The notes under the pieces: model-generated | What the model was told of the DNA's origin: nothing | The model's database searches: none | What the model saw: only the letters and a program-made list of their open reading frames with translations | Program-made: the position numbers and the translations under genes | NCBI GenBank assembly: GCA_023091735.1 | Contig: JALKBU010000278.1 | Coordinates: 1 to 52,116, forward strand | DNA: 52,116 nucleotides | Reading direction: 5' to 3' | Origin: Trichomonas tenax | Taxonomy: Eukaryota; Parabasalia; Trichomonadida; Trichomonadidae | Part shown: piece after piece, positions 9,185 to 18,900 of the stretch | Layout: every line of letters starts with the position of its first letter | Numbering within the stretch: the stretch's first letter is position 1

Positions 9185-10552
9185 ATGAAGAAATGGAATC
9201 GAAAGAAGATCTTATATTTGCACTTCGTTCAGATCGCAATTTTATTGATAACATCGCTGACAATTTTCTTCAAAATCCCCGAAACAACAACATTTGCTGA
9301 AATACAGAAGCATAAGATCAAAACTTTCCAGCTAAATTTTAAGATTTCATCCAATCAGACACTTCTAAAGAAAATAATGTACAAATCTGTCAATCTTTCT
9401 GTTGGAAAATATGTTGAGAAATGTATTGGCAGCGATTTCTATCATCCAATCACTGATGAATGTTCAAATCATTCAGGATTGGGAATTACAGCAATATCAT
9501 CACTTGACACTCTATACATCATGGAAAATCATAAATTATACAAGAAATTACGCAAATGGACAGAAAAATCTTTTACTTGTAAACAAAATCGATTCATGCA
9601 TACGAAAGACATATTTTCTCACATAATTGCCGGATTAATCAGTATATATACACTAACGGGTGATGAAATGTACCTCAATAAACTCGATGATTGTATCGAA
9701 GTTGTGTCACACGCATTTCAAAAATCGATTCCAATGCCACTAGTACATGGAATGCATCCAATATCAAAGCAGTATTCGTTTTTAAAAGGAATTTCACTCT
9801 CAGATTCAAGTTCTTTCCTTTTAGAATCAAAGGCCTTATATCATTACTTAAACTTTGATAAATTCAAGAACCACATCAACAACTACCTCGAGTATATGCG
9901 GGGCTTTATTAATACAGGATTTCCAATAATAATATCACCACAAAATGTTTACAATATAACACGTGTTTCTTCTTTTTCGGCCGAGTTTTATGCAAATATA
10001 TTAAGATCATACATTTATAAAGAAACAGAGACAGAAAGAATATTAATAGATACGCTGTTAGACAAAACAAAATATAGTTCGCTTATGGACATAGTAGGAT
10101 TCAGTTCTGATAATGATAATGTTTTTAATTCAGAAGTATGCCAGCTAGTGCCGCTTTTATATAAATTAAACATGACTGACAACAACTTATACAAAAGAAT
10201 CTCTGAGAAGTGTGAGTCAATGAGTAGAGACTCTCTCCCTTTGTCAAGAGAACCAGTTAACAGCTATAACTTTGAATTTATAGAAACTCCTTTTAGCTTT
10301 GATTCCTCCCTGATAGAGAAACATATATTATCAAATCAAAGTCTTATGGATTTGATTTTTACAAGATATATCGATGATCCACAAAAAAATGGTATATTTT
10401 GTAGCTTGGAATCACAGGACCCAATAAGATTTGATGATTATATGCCTCCAGAAGCAATATCAAGATGGGCAAAGCTTGTTTATCTTGATCAAACAAATGT
10501 AAGTTATAACGATTTTGTTTTAAATGCCGCTGGTCATTTTATTGCTAAATAG
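9185..10552 (+). CDS. Divergent GH47 (alpha-mannosidase/EDEM)-like type II membrane protein
   Basis: One hydrophobic segment near the N-terminus (about residues 9-30, after KKWNRKK) suggests a type II ER/Golgi membrane protein with a lumenal domain. That domain has GH47 landmarks: SSLDTLYIM (family form DSLDTLYIM) near 108-116, GLISIYTLTGDEMYL (GLLSAYHLTGD), FSAEFYANILRSY (DSFYEYLLK) and near the end FEFIETPF (PETVES, both glutamates kept) and EAISRWAKLVYLD (ETLKYLYLLF). GH47 enzymes trim mannose from N-glycans or act in ER degradation. Several hallmark residues are altered: the first catalytic Glu aligns with Asp, the second acidic residue with Glu, and the Ca-binding C-terminal NTEAHP is replaced by NAAGHF. 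Activity is therefore doubtful; a lectin-like role is possible. ATG at 9185 with TCATT just upstream. Confidence 0.6.
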   Translation: MKKWNRKKILYLHFVQIAILLITSLTIFFKIPETTTFAEIQKHKIKTFQLNFKISSNQTLLKKIMYKSVNLSVGKYVEKCIGSDFYHPITDECSNHSGLGITAISSLDTLYIMENHKLYKKLRKWTEKSFTCKQNRFMHTKDIFSHIIAGLISIYTLTGDEMYLNKLDDCIEVVSHAFQKSIPMPLVHGMHPISKQYSFLKGISLSDSSSFLLESKALYHYLNFDKFKNHINNYLEYMRGFINTGFPIIISPQNVYNITRVSSFSAEFYANILRSYIYKETETERILIDTLLDKTKYSSLMDIVGFSSDNDNVFNSEVCQLVPLLYKLNMTDNNLYKRISEKCESMSRDSLPLSREPVNSYNFEFIETPFSFDSSLIEKHILSNQSLMDLIFTRYIDDPQKNGIFCSLESQDPIRFDDYMPPEAISRWAKLVYLDQTNVSYNDFVLNAAGHFIAK

Positions 10553-10756
10553 ATTGTTTGTATTGTATTTTTTAGGATTTTACTCTGCATAGTAAGAACT
10601 ATCATTAATTCGTAATGATCGTGAATTAATTCTTCAGTTGCAACCTCCTAATATCAACAATGGGTAAAACGAATATTATCTGTGTGGGTAAATAGTACAA
10701 CACATGTTAGATATATAAAAACAACAAACAATATTTTTTAAAGATAAAATATGAAG

Positions 10757-11548
10757 TTAGTAACCAGACCTAGCTTGCTGTGCTTTTGCCTTCCTCTTAC
10801 ACACGGCTTGCATTTCATCCATCTGCTTCAGCTGCGTTTTTGTTAATTTCTTTTGCAACTCCTCGATTTGGTCGAGAAGTTCCTGCCTTGAACTCCACAA
10901 ATCGCGATATAAATCTTGATCAAGAACTGGCTTAGGTTTTTCGAGTGTTTCATCACTTAAGATTACTTGCTGTTTGTTTGCATCTGTTGATGCTTCCAGT
11001 CCTTGATAAACAAACAAATTTTGTAGAAGCCCAACATCCTTATTGATTTTATAAAGTTTTGCATTGGCTTTTTTAATTTTATCGAGAAGTTGAATTTTTT
11101 CATTTTTAGCCTTTTGCAATTTTTCTTGTTGCTGCTGAATTTCTACTTCCATTTTAGCAGAGTTGAGCGCTGATTCTCTTTCAAGATCGTCTATTTCCTG
11201 CGATCTTGTTGGAGCATGTGTAAATCCAAGTTCTTCGACTGTTTCTGTTATAAGTTTCGAGTACGCTGTAGAACATTTTGCTAGTCTCGTTAAAATGTCA
11301 ACTGGTGGAGGATTTTCTGTTGATAACCAGTCTAAAATTTCTTTTCTCTGTCGCTGTATCTGATGCTGTGTAATTGCTTTAGGATTTATCTGAATATTTG
11401 AAACCGAAACTATTGCACTTGTTGATCCTAACTTTCTTTCTTTTGGTTTGATTGTTGAGAGCATGCTCTGCGGTTTAAACGAGGTTTGAAATTGTCTGGG
11501 CAGCAAAGGAGTGAAATTTGGTGGAGAATAGCCCCTGATTCCACTCAT
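10757..11548 (-). CDS. Coiled-coil protein of unknown function
   Basis: A 263-residue protein with a basic, proline-containing head (residues 1-70), a short helical stretch around 65-110, then long coiled coils at about 115-175 (Q/E/K-rich, EIQQQQEKLQKAKNEK) and 215-255 (LLDQIEELQKKLTKTQLKQMDE). It ends in a basic tail. No catalytic or membrane features are seen. The overall form resembles small axonemal or basal-body coiled-coil proteins, a plausible but unproven role in a flagellate. Its 74-base upstream spacer is shared with the divergent Prp18 gene and contains two TTTACATG-type boxes. ATG at 11548. Confidence 0.72.
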   Translation of the reverse strand: MSGIRGYSPPNFTPLLPRQFQTSFKPQSMLSTIKPKERKLGSTSAIVSVSNIQINPKAITQHQIQRQRKEILDWLSTENPPPVDILTRLAKCSTAYSKLITETVEELGFTHAPTRSQEIDDLERESALNSAKMEVEIQQQQEKLQKAKNEKIQLLDKIKKANAKLYKINKDVGLLQNLFVYQGLEASTDANKQQVILSDETLEKPKPVLDQDLYRDLWSSRQELLDQIEELQKKLTKTQLKQMDEMQAVCKRKAKAQQARSGY

Positions 11549-11576
11549 TTTAAAATTTAGAAAAAAGTTTTATTTC

Positions 11577-11602
11577 TGACATGTAGATTGATTTACATGA
11601 CA
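11577..11602 (+). promoter_or_regulatory. Paired TGACATGTAG / TTTACATGACA boxes in a divergent promoter
   Basis: The 74-base spacer between 10757-11548 (minus) and 11623-12441 (plus) holds tgacatgtag at 11577-11586 and tttacatgac at 11592-11601. Because the core ACATGT is palindromic, one or both could serve either gene. Confidence 0.5.
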
Positions 11603-11622
11603 CGAACTGGCAAAAATTTCAC

Positions 11623-12441
11623 ATGAGTTCTCGACTCAAAGCTCTTGCTGAGAAAAACAGGAGCAAGATCGAGAAAACAATGAGAGAAACAAACGGAAAA
11701 TATGTTGCTAACATAGAGCTCGAAAATATTGCAAAGAAAAATCAGGAATTAAAAGAACAAGAAGAATTCGAGAAAAGGCAGAAATTGATAGAGTTCAAAA
11801 AGGCACAAGAATTGATAGCAGTCGAAAATGATCCAGAAATCGATGAAAAAGTGAATAAGCAATTAACAGATAGCTGGTCTTTAGTCGTAACACGATTCCA
11901 ACGTCAGATTGAGGAATCAAAAGATCTCAGGATTGATCTTGCAGGTCCAGAAGTATACGAAGAGCAAGTTGATGACGACCACAGAGTCAAGTTCTTGAAA
12001 GGAATATTTAAGGAGTGGAGATACAGACTTAATAACCTGCCTGATGAAGAACTTGTTAAAAAGAAAGATGAATTATGTAATCTTTGGTACTGTTTGTTTG
12101 CTTTGCAGCCACTTTTCAATGCATTAAATAACAGAACATTGAGTGCTGACTTGACTATTAACATTGACCATATTGTTGATGCTTTAAAGAAACCAGATTT
12201 CAACAAAGCATACGTCGCTTACAATGATATGGCTATTGGCAATGCAGTTTGGCCTATTGGTGTAACTCAGTATTCTATCCATTGGAAATTTTCTATGGAC
12301 TTAATGGATTCCAAAAACGTTCTCCATATATTTAATAGTGAAGCAGGAAGAAATGCTATATTGTCCATTCGTAGGTTCATGAATGTGTATAGACAAATTC
12401 ACCAGAGAGAAGATGCAGACAAACCACTTTCTAATATCTGA
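11623..12441 (+). CDS. PRP18: Prp18-like pre-mRNA splicing factor
   Basis: Prp18 acts in the second catalytic step of splicing, with Slu7, in the U5 snRNP. The conserved C-terminal Prp18 domain is clear: KFLKGIFKEWRYRLNNLP starts the helical bundle (about residue 122), LFALQPLF corresponds to the arylKPLf helix, and AYNDMAIGNAVWPIGVT (about 198-214) is nearly the invariant Prp18 loop A..MAIGNAPWPIGVT. SIRRFMNVYRQ closes the domain. The first 95 residues are charged and helical (KIEKTMRETNG, ELKEQEEFEKRQK), as in the family. At 272 residues it is slightly shorter than animal Prp18. It sits in a region where no introns are evident. ATG at 11623, preceded directly by TTTCAC. Confidence 0.92.
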   Translation: MSSRLKALAEKNRSKIEKTMRETNGKYVANIELENIAKKNQELKEQEEFEKRQKLIEFKKAQELIAVENDPEIDEKVNKQLTDSWSLVVTRFQRQIEESKDLRIDLAGPEVYEEQVDDDHRVKFLKGIFKEWRYRLNNLPDEELVKKKDELCNLWYCLFALQPLFNALNNRTLSADLTINIDHIVDALKKPDFNKAYVAYNDMAIGNAVWPIGVTQYSIHWKFSMDLMDSKNVLHIFNSEAGRNAILSIRRFMNVYRQIHQREDADKPLSNI

Positions 12442-12607
12442 ACATAATCCCTAGTTTTCCTCACTTTGTGTGTATTTATATATAAACTATTGTTCTTTAC
12501 TTAACTCTGTTAGTTTTTAAATTTTTGAATAAACAAAGAATTAAATTAAAATCAGATTTATCGATACAGATTAGTGTTTAATCAATCAATCAAATCTAAA
12601 AAGTAAT

Positions 12608-13852
12608 TTATTCAAAATAGTGCTCGCTAATGTTTTTGCAGATCTGGTTTGTAGTCTCAACAACATTGTCGCTGTCAAGAGCAACAAGTTTATATGTATT
12701 AATTGGTCTTGTTTCAACATCTGGTCTAGCCTTTTCAAGGAACAAATCAATCAAGAATTTCGCGCATTCGTCTGGATCATGTGGATTTCCTTGGTAGTTC
12801 GGGAATGTCTTAGAAAATGCATCTGTGTTATGTATACGATCTGAGAAAGCATCATACTTGTTGCAAAGAACGAAGAATGGTGCATTTTGGAATTGTTCTT
12901 TATGCGTAATTTGTTCGAAAATAGAGAGAGCATCCTGAATACGAGGAATTTCTGGAGATTCAAACATTGGCTTGTCAAATTCAGCAAACGAAACGCAGAA
13001 GATAACACCTTGAACTTCGTTCATGCATTTCTCCCACTTAGTACGCTCTGACTTCTGACCACCGGCATCATAGATTCTGATTAAAGCGTCATCGCAGTTG
13101 ATTGTAACTTTGTCAATACCGATTGTACGAATACGAGCTTTGAGAATATCTTCATCAGAAGGCTGGAAGTCCTCCTGAACGATTTCGTCGATCTTATTGA
13201 AGAAGTAGTCCATGTGATCTGGAATGATTGTTTCGTCCTTGTGGTTGAATGCCTCTTGAATTGACTGATCTTCCCACAATTCCTTGAGCTGATCAGCAAT
13301 CTCTTCGGTAAATTCGCAACTGAAAGCATCCATTTGTGAAATTTCATATGCAAGATCCTGTAACTCTTCGTTTTCGAGTTCAATATGCTGGCGCTCGAGC
13401 CAGTTGATGAGGGTTTGCATAGTTTCAATCATGTTACCTCTCATTGTTTGGATGAAGTTTTGACGTTCGGAATCTGTAAAGCCATCGAGGTATTTAATAC
13501 GAAGTTGTCTTGTGAATGTTGTCTTACCAGATTCACCAGCACCGCAAAGAAGAAGTCCATAAGCATCACCATTATCGTCCTTAACTCCTTTTGTAACGAT
13601 TTGTTTTGGTTGTGGTTTTGCAGCAGGCTCTGGTGCTGGAGCCGGCTTCGGTTCTGGTGTTGGTGGTGGAGCTTCCTGAGCTGGTGGCTCTGGTTTCGGC
13701 TGTTGTGCTGGCTGTGGTTTTGGTTGTGATTCTGGTGTTTTCGGTGCTGCATTTGTTTCTGTATTCGTTTTCGCAGGTGGATTATTGCTTGGTGCGTTTT
13801 CTATATTGAGTTTTTTGGTTTTTTCGTCCGGCTGTGATGCCTCACACCCCAT
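12608..13852 (-). CDS. Heterotrimeric G-protein alpha subunit with proline-rich N-terminal extension
   Basis: MGC at the N-terminus predicts myristoylation on Gly2 and palmitoylation on Cys3. Residues about 20-85 are a P/Q/A/E/K-rich linker replacing the usual short alpha-N helix, so the P-loop GAGESGKT begins at 104 rather than near 40. Other G-alpha motifs are present: switch I RIRTIGID (Arg and the Mg-binding Thr kept; the next Thr is Ile), DAGGQKSERTKW with the catalytic Gln, CNKYD for guanine recognition and a weak G5 (VALDSD). The helical domain is inserted normally. A similar extended G-alpha has been described in Trichomonas vaginalis and linked to endomembranes. The C-terminal tail lacks the pertussis-toxin cysteine. 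Signalling partners are unknown; the PAS receptor at 45012 is not a 7-TM GPCR. Confidence 0.93.
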   Translation of the reverse strand: MGCEASQPDEKTKKLNIENAPSNNPPAKTNTETNAAPKTPESQPKPQPAQQPKPEPPAQEAPPPTPEPKPAPAPEPAAKPQPKQIVTKGVKDDNGDAYGLLLCGAGESGKTTFTRQLRIKYLDGFTDSERQNFIQTMRGNMIETMQTLINWLERQHIELENEELQDLAYEISQMDAFSCEFTEEIADQLKELWEDQSIQEAFNHKDETIIPDHMDYFFNKIDEIVQEDFQPSDEDILKARIRTIGIDKVTINCDDALIRIYDAGGQKSERTKWEKCMNEVQGVIFCVSFAEFDKPMFESPEIPRIQDALSIFEQITHKEQFQNAPFFVLCNKYDAFSDRIHNTDAFSKTFPNYQGNPHDPDECAKFLIDLFLEKARPDVETRPINTYKLVALDSDNVVETTNQICKNISEHYFE

Positions 13853-13917
13853 TTTTAAAATTGACGGTTTTTTGCATTTTGAGAGATTTTGTAAATGTTA
13901 CAGGCGCACAAAAAATA

Positions 13918-13973
13918 TAAAAATTACTTGAAAAGTGACTGAGGGAAGGGAGTCACTTTTCAAGTAATTTTTA
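13918..13973. repeat. Perfect 23-bp inverted repeat with 10-base loop (hairpin)
   Basis: Bases 13918-13940 are exactly complementary to 13951-13973, separated by gagggaaggg. The centre of the stem is cttgaaaagtgact / agtcacttttcaag. It lies 66 bases upstream of the G-alpha ATG and overlaps the end of a doubtful small open frame. It could form a cruciform or an RNA hairpin, act as a paired regulatory site, or be the scar of a small element. Confidence 0.9.
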
Positions 13974-14247
13974 AAATTTTTAAATCTCTGATCCAGAAGA
14001 CGATTTCGGTGTGTTTCGGCTCAATTTTTAAAATCAGCTCATCGTGTAGAATAGCTTTTGCAGGAACATATTTGTAAATTGTGTGAACCTTACGATCGAT
14101 TACAAAAAAATAAACTATTTTGACCCAATAACATGATATCAGAATTCCATTGCTTATGCTAAAAATAAGAATAATCAGAAATCGTAGAAATCTTATATTA
14201 AAGTTCCACGGTTTGTAAACTTGGCATAATTGTATGTAATATGGCAT
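13960..14247 (-). CDS. Doubtful small membrane protein
   Basis: A 95-codon frame with a strongly hydrophobic segment around residues 18-52 and a basic/acidic tail (VPAKAILHDELILKIEP). The tail vaguely recalls PIG-H-type proteins, but too weakly to name. Its only ATG lies inside a TTTACATGCC box, the same element that gives false ATG starts at 29329 and 35896, and its last codons lie inside the 13918-13973 hairpin. Base composition is somewhat more coding-like than the surrounding spacer. It may be a real short gene or chance. Confidence 0.25.
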   Translation of the reverse strand: MPYYIQLCQVYKPWNFNIRFLRFLIILIFSISNGILISCYWVKIVYFFVIDRKVHTIYKYVPAKAILHDELILKIEPKHTEIVFWIRDLKILKIT

Positions 14248-14260
14248 GTAAATATTTACA
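14242..14260 (+). promoter_or_regulatory. GGCATGTAAATATTTACAT box upstream of 14287
   Basis: The stretch ggcatgtaaatatttacat combines two half-boxes of the recurrent ACATGTAAA element 28-45 bases before the ATG at 14287. Confidence 0.45.
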
Positions 14261-14286
14261 TAGTCAATTGTGGGTATTTTTGGTAA

Positions 14287-15897
14287 ATGTTTGATTTGAA
14301 CAATTCACTTTGGACAAGACTTGAACGAAAATCGGTCGGACAAAAGAGGACACTGATCACCGATGGACAAAAATCTTATTACTACTCTCAGTTCATGGCA
14401 GGTGAAGATAAAATACCTGGACAATTCCAAAATACATATTTGTTCATTGATAATATCGGCAATGACATATATCCAGAGTACTACAGTCCTGAACTATTTA
14501 TAAGGATGTTTTCAATACTTTTTCAAAACCCAGATAATGAAATTTCATTTATGATTGCAAAATACATCAATTTCATCATCAAAGCACCATTGTTTAATAG
14601 CAGTACCTTTATTCAACTTCATAAGGATTTTGAAATTTTCAATCATCTAAAACAATTGTTTGAAAATTCTTTATGTGTAAGTGTTGATTACGAACTAACA
14701 AACAAGGAGAAGGAGGATCGATATAAGCATAGATCTCAAGAAAGAGCAAAAATTGAAAAACAAAATAAAGAAAGTCAGAAAGAATCAGAAAAAATTGAAA
14801 TAGCCGATATGTTCATAGATCCTGGATCTACATTTGACGCAATTGTTCATATTATATCCGATATTTCATCGATTAATAATCAAATGTTTGAATTTGTTTC
14901 ACAATTTTTCCCAATTGAATATGTGAAGTCAACTATCCCCGAGCCTTCATTGTTATCATACTATTATCTTCAGATCTCAAATGTCAAAATTCTCCCAGAA
15001 ATTGTATTTGGTTCAGTTGAATTAATTTCCCAAGCAGATTCAAGAACTCGCAGAATTACAGTGAGTAATTGCATACAAGTATTGATAAATTCATTAAATC
15101 CGGATGTGTACGTTGAATTGGTCGCAAATCAAAAAATTCCAATATTTCAATTATTTGTTAATAATTTCTTATCATCTTTATACCTTGACAACGTTTGCAA
15201 TCTTCTTAACATTATATTCCAATTATGCAATCAACATCCAGAACAATGCCAAATTGTTGAACCAATCGACTATAAAATCATATTAAATTCAATATTCGAT
15301 TTTCTTTACAAAGCTGCTGGACAAACCAATAAATCTGAAAAGAGTGACATTGTGTTTGCTGATGAAGTCAAAGAAAATAGGCAGCAACCGGAAGTCCAAA
15401 AAGAAGCAAAGCAAAAAGGTGGAGTGGAAGTTGAAGAAGAGATCAAAATTGCAAAAGAAGATTTAATTGTTACTCCAAATCACATACAAGCAATTCATGA
15501 AATACTCCTTTATAATTCTGAGTTATGCGGTCAATATGGTGAAGCTTTCATCAATTTATATGATACCCAGATAATTAGCAAAAATTTCTCAATCCGTGAA
15601 TTATATATTCGTGTTGTTGTTATCATCATAGTTCACTTTCCTGACCTTGCAAATGTCTGCTTCCGTCATAGCAAACTAATGAGTTTTATGTTGAGTATGC
15701 TCGAGTCTGATCAGCCAATCTATTCACTCAAATTTTTCTCAGTCATCGCACAAATATTGTTGAGCTTAAACAAGATTTCAGACCTTGCTAATAGCCTCAA
15801 CGATTACCGCGAGACATTGGCTGATTTTACTGTTGATGAGAACGAAGAAATCAGTACTTTGGCAGTTGAGATATGCAAAATCTGCAATTTTGAATAA
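14287..15897 (+). CDS. Alpha-solenoid protein of unknown function
   Basis: A 536-residue protein, mostly hydrophobic/polar helices without membrane segments, consistent with ARM/HEAT-like repeats. A charged coiled segment lies at about 135-170 (ERAKIEKQNKESQKESEKIE) and a second acidic/basic insert at about 352-390 (EVQKEAKQKGGVEVEEE). No catalytic motif is evident. Similar uncharacterised solenoid proteins recur in this window (36419-37981 and the C-terminal part of the decayed kinase at 22623-24208), so they may be lineage-specific scaffolds. The ATG at 14287 is about 35 bases after a ggcatgtaaa box. Confidence 0.78.
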   Translation: MFDLNNSLWTRLERKSVGQKRTLITDGQKSYYYSQFMAGEDKIPGQFQNTYLFIDNIGNDIYPEYYSPELFIRMFSILFQNPDNEISFMIAKYINFIIKAPLFNSSTFIQLHKDFEIFNHLKQLFENSLCVSVDYELTNKEKEDRYKHRSQERAKIEKQNKESQKESEKIEIADMFIDPGSTFDAIVHIISDISSINNQMFEFVSQFFPIEYVKSTIPEPSLLSYYYLQISNVKILPEIVFGSVELISQADSRTRRITVSNCIQVLINSLNPDVYVELVANQKIPIFQLFVNNFLSSLYLDNVCNLLNIIFQLCNQHPEQCQIVEPIDYKIILNSIFDFLYKAAGQTNKSEKSDIVFADEVKENRQQPEVQKEAKQKGGVEVEEEIKIAKEDLIVTPNHIQAIHEILLYNSELCGQYGEAFINLYDTQIISKNFSIRELYIRVVVIIIVHFPDLANVCFRHSKLMSFMLSMLESDQPIYSLKFFSVIAQILLSLNKISDLANSLNDYRETLADFTVDENEEISTLAVEICKICNFE

Positions 15898-15929
15898 AAT
15901 GTGTTTTATACAGTTAAAAATATAACAAT

Positions 15930-18900
15930 TTAGATTGAATCATCAGAAGAAATCGAATTGTTGAAACCGACATTGGAGAAATTATCTTTCTTCTTCGAAT
16001 GCTTGTGATTATGTTTTGTGCCTTCAATTGGCTCTGGGAAATCGTGGCTACTTAAATCGCTTGAAGATGATGATGACTTTTTGATTGACTTTGGAACTTT
16101 AGGAAGTTTTTCTGTCTTCTTCAGAGATCTCTGTTTGAATATCATGATTCCGTCATCATTAGGATCACCTTCTGAAGAATCCTTGAGAACAATAACTTCT
16201 TTGGCTTTATTTTTAGATTTCGCGGATTGTTCTTCGCTTGCTTTCTTCTTGCTTTCTGTCTTGGCAGGCTTTGGATCTTTTTTGATATGTTCATTTATAT
16301 TGACACTAATTTTGACATCATCTTTTTGACTCTCTGGCTTTTTCTCTTTTGAAGAAACTTCTATCGCTGGTTTGGAAATACTAGAACCTCTTTGTGGTCT
16401 TGTCTTCACAGCAACTTTGATTTCAACTGGCTCCTCTTTCTTTGTTTCTTTGACTTCCGCCTTCTTTGATTCTGCTTTCTCTTTATGCTTTTTATCAGCT
16501 TTCGGCTCAGATTTATGTTCATCTTGTTTACCAGATTTTCCGAAAGAAACTCTCTTGTTTCCTTCTTTATCTTTCATTTCTTTCTTCTTCATGTCGAAGT
16601 TATTGATTCCAAATGGAGAGTCAGCAAGATGACTGTGTTTCAGTCTCTCCTTTTCTGCTAATTGCTCAGCAAGAAGTTTCTCTCTGATTCTCTGCTGGAT
16701 TGCGAGCATCTGCTGCTTTTCTTCTGGAGTTGGCTCTGGCTTTGTGGATTCTCTTTGAATTGCCATTGGAGCGTTGATAGTTGGTGGTGGAACTGGCGCT
16801 GGTTGGACACTGCGTGGTTTTTTAATGCGAGTTGAAGAAGGCTTTTCTTCTGGTTCCTGAATAAATACATGAACATTCTCTCTTGGTTTCCCTGTAGCAA
16901 GAATACGCGGCCTCTTAGATTCATCGCCATCTGTTGTATCAGAGTTGGATTCCTTTTCTGCAATTTTAACATTAGATAAATCAAGTTTCTTCTCCTTTTC
17001 ATCATCATTTGAATTGCTTGAACTTAATTCTTCTGCTTGTTTCTTCAGCTGTATTTCCATCTGTAATTTCTTCTGCTCTTCTTTAGTCTTCTTCTTGTTG
17101 CGGTGTTCGAGATGACGCTGAAGAGGTGAACGCCTTCCTCTGATCTTAAATATGCGAATACTTGTATCTGTATTTTCACTGCTGGAATCTTCTGTACTTT
17201 CTTCCTTCTCTTGTGGCTTTGGTTGCTCTTCGTGTTTCTCTTTAGCTTTCTGGAAGTTGCCATTCACAAGCTCAACCTTCAGCTTTTCCTCCTCTGAGTT
17301 TGAACTAATAATATCAACTAAATTAACATTCTCTAAATAGTCATTAGATTTTTCATCAGAAGAATCAGTATCTTCTTTATAACTGTTGCTTGATGTTGGA
17401 CTATATGCTTCTTCTTTATCAGATGCGCTTGAATCAGATTGTTGTTTAGCTTCCTCTGATGTTGATTCTTGTGTTTTTTCAGAGCTCTTTTCTGAGTTTG
17501 AATGATCGGATTCTTCTTTCTTTTCCGAGCTTGATTGCTCTGGAACTTCTTCAATATCACGAGAATGATGCTCTTCTGGCAATTTATCTGACTTTGATTC
17601 ATCCTTGGAAGATGTTGGATGAGTGTTGTTAACAAACTCCTCTTCTTCAGAATGGAATTCATTGATGTCCTTTTTATCTGCTTCAGGTTCTGCTGGTTGC
17701 TGAGGCTTGAATTTGAGCGGTGGAACTTCATCATCAGAGGATTTGTCTCTGGTGTTAGAATCTTCACCATCTTCATATGTAACTATGGCTGGTAGTGTTA
17801 TCTTATCTGGATTCAGAAGTTGTTTGCGTTTCTTTCCAGAAAATCCAAACGCATCGATTTCTGCCTGATGTGGGCCCTCTGATGATTCTGATGAGCTACT
17901 GCTGCTTTCGCTCTTCTCAATGATTTCAACTCTCTTTCTTGGTACTGGTTTCTCGGTCTTTTCCTGTTGTTTCGGAGGAAGTGGAGATCCTTTTATATAC
18001 TTGCTTCTATCACGTGGAGACTTCGGAGAGTCAACTGATTTAACTGGTGATGCAGACTTCTCCGGGCTGCTTGTTTCTGTGATTGTTGGTGGTGGCATCG
18101 GAATGCTGTTCTTCTTCTGTGGTCGAGTGCGTGTTGAAACAACAGGCTGGATCTCAATTTTCTTGACATATTCATCTTCGGAAGATTCAGAATCATCAGA
18201 CGAACTTTCCTTCTTTGGAGTTGCAAAATTCTTATTTTCTTCCTCTGATGAAGATGAGGAAGCACTTGATCTATGAGCCTTCTTGAGTGAGTGTAGGCTG
18301 TCACTGGAGTGTTCAAGTGCATCTGATGCGCTCGATGCTTGCAAGAAATCTTTTATGTTATTTGGTATTTCATCTCCAGAATAAGTCAAAGTGTTTGTTG
18401 CAGATCTTTGAGGCATTGGTGATGGAATAAGTGCCTTGAGTGCAGCTGGAGTCTGTGAGAACGGGGTCTCTGGCTTAACTTCTTCTGCCTCGCTTTCTGA
18501 TTTAGTCGTCTGAATTGTTGCAGGTTCGGAATAATCTTCCTCCTCTTCCTCTTCCTCGTATTCGCTGCTGTCTTCACTTTCACTACTACTGCTGCTATCT
18601 TTATCACATCTATTTTTATCAGAATCATCTTTGTCACCATCATCATCTTTTTCGCCATCATCGTGCTTCGCTTCATCCTTCTTTGATTCATTCTTTTGTG
18701 AATTATTTTTGGTGTTCTCATTCTGTGACTTTCCACTTCTTTCTGATGCGCCACGAGAAGATTTTCCATTTGAATCCTTTGGCAATGCATCAGACTCCTT
18801 TGAATTGATGGAATCAACATTCCATGAGGAGTCATGCTCATAGCCTTCACCTGTAGGATAATCATATCTATCATGCTCAGCCTTTGCAAGTTCAAGAAGT

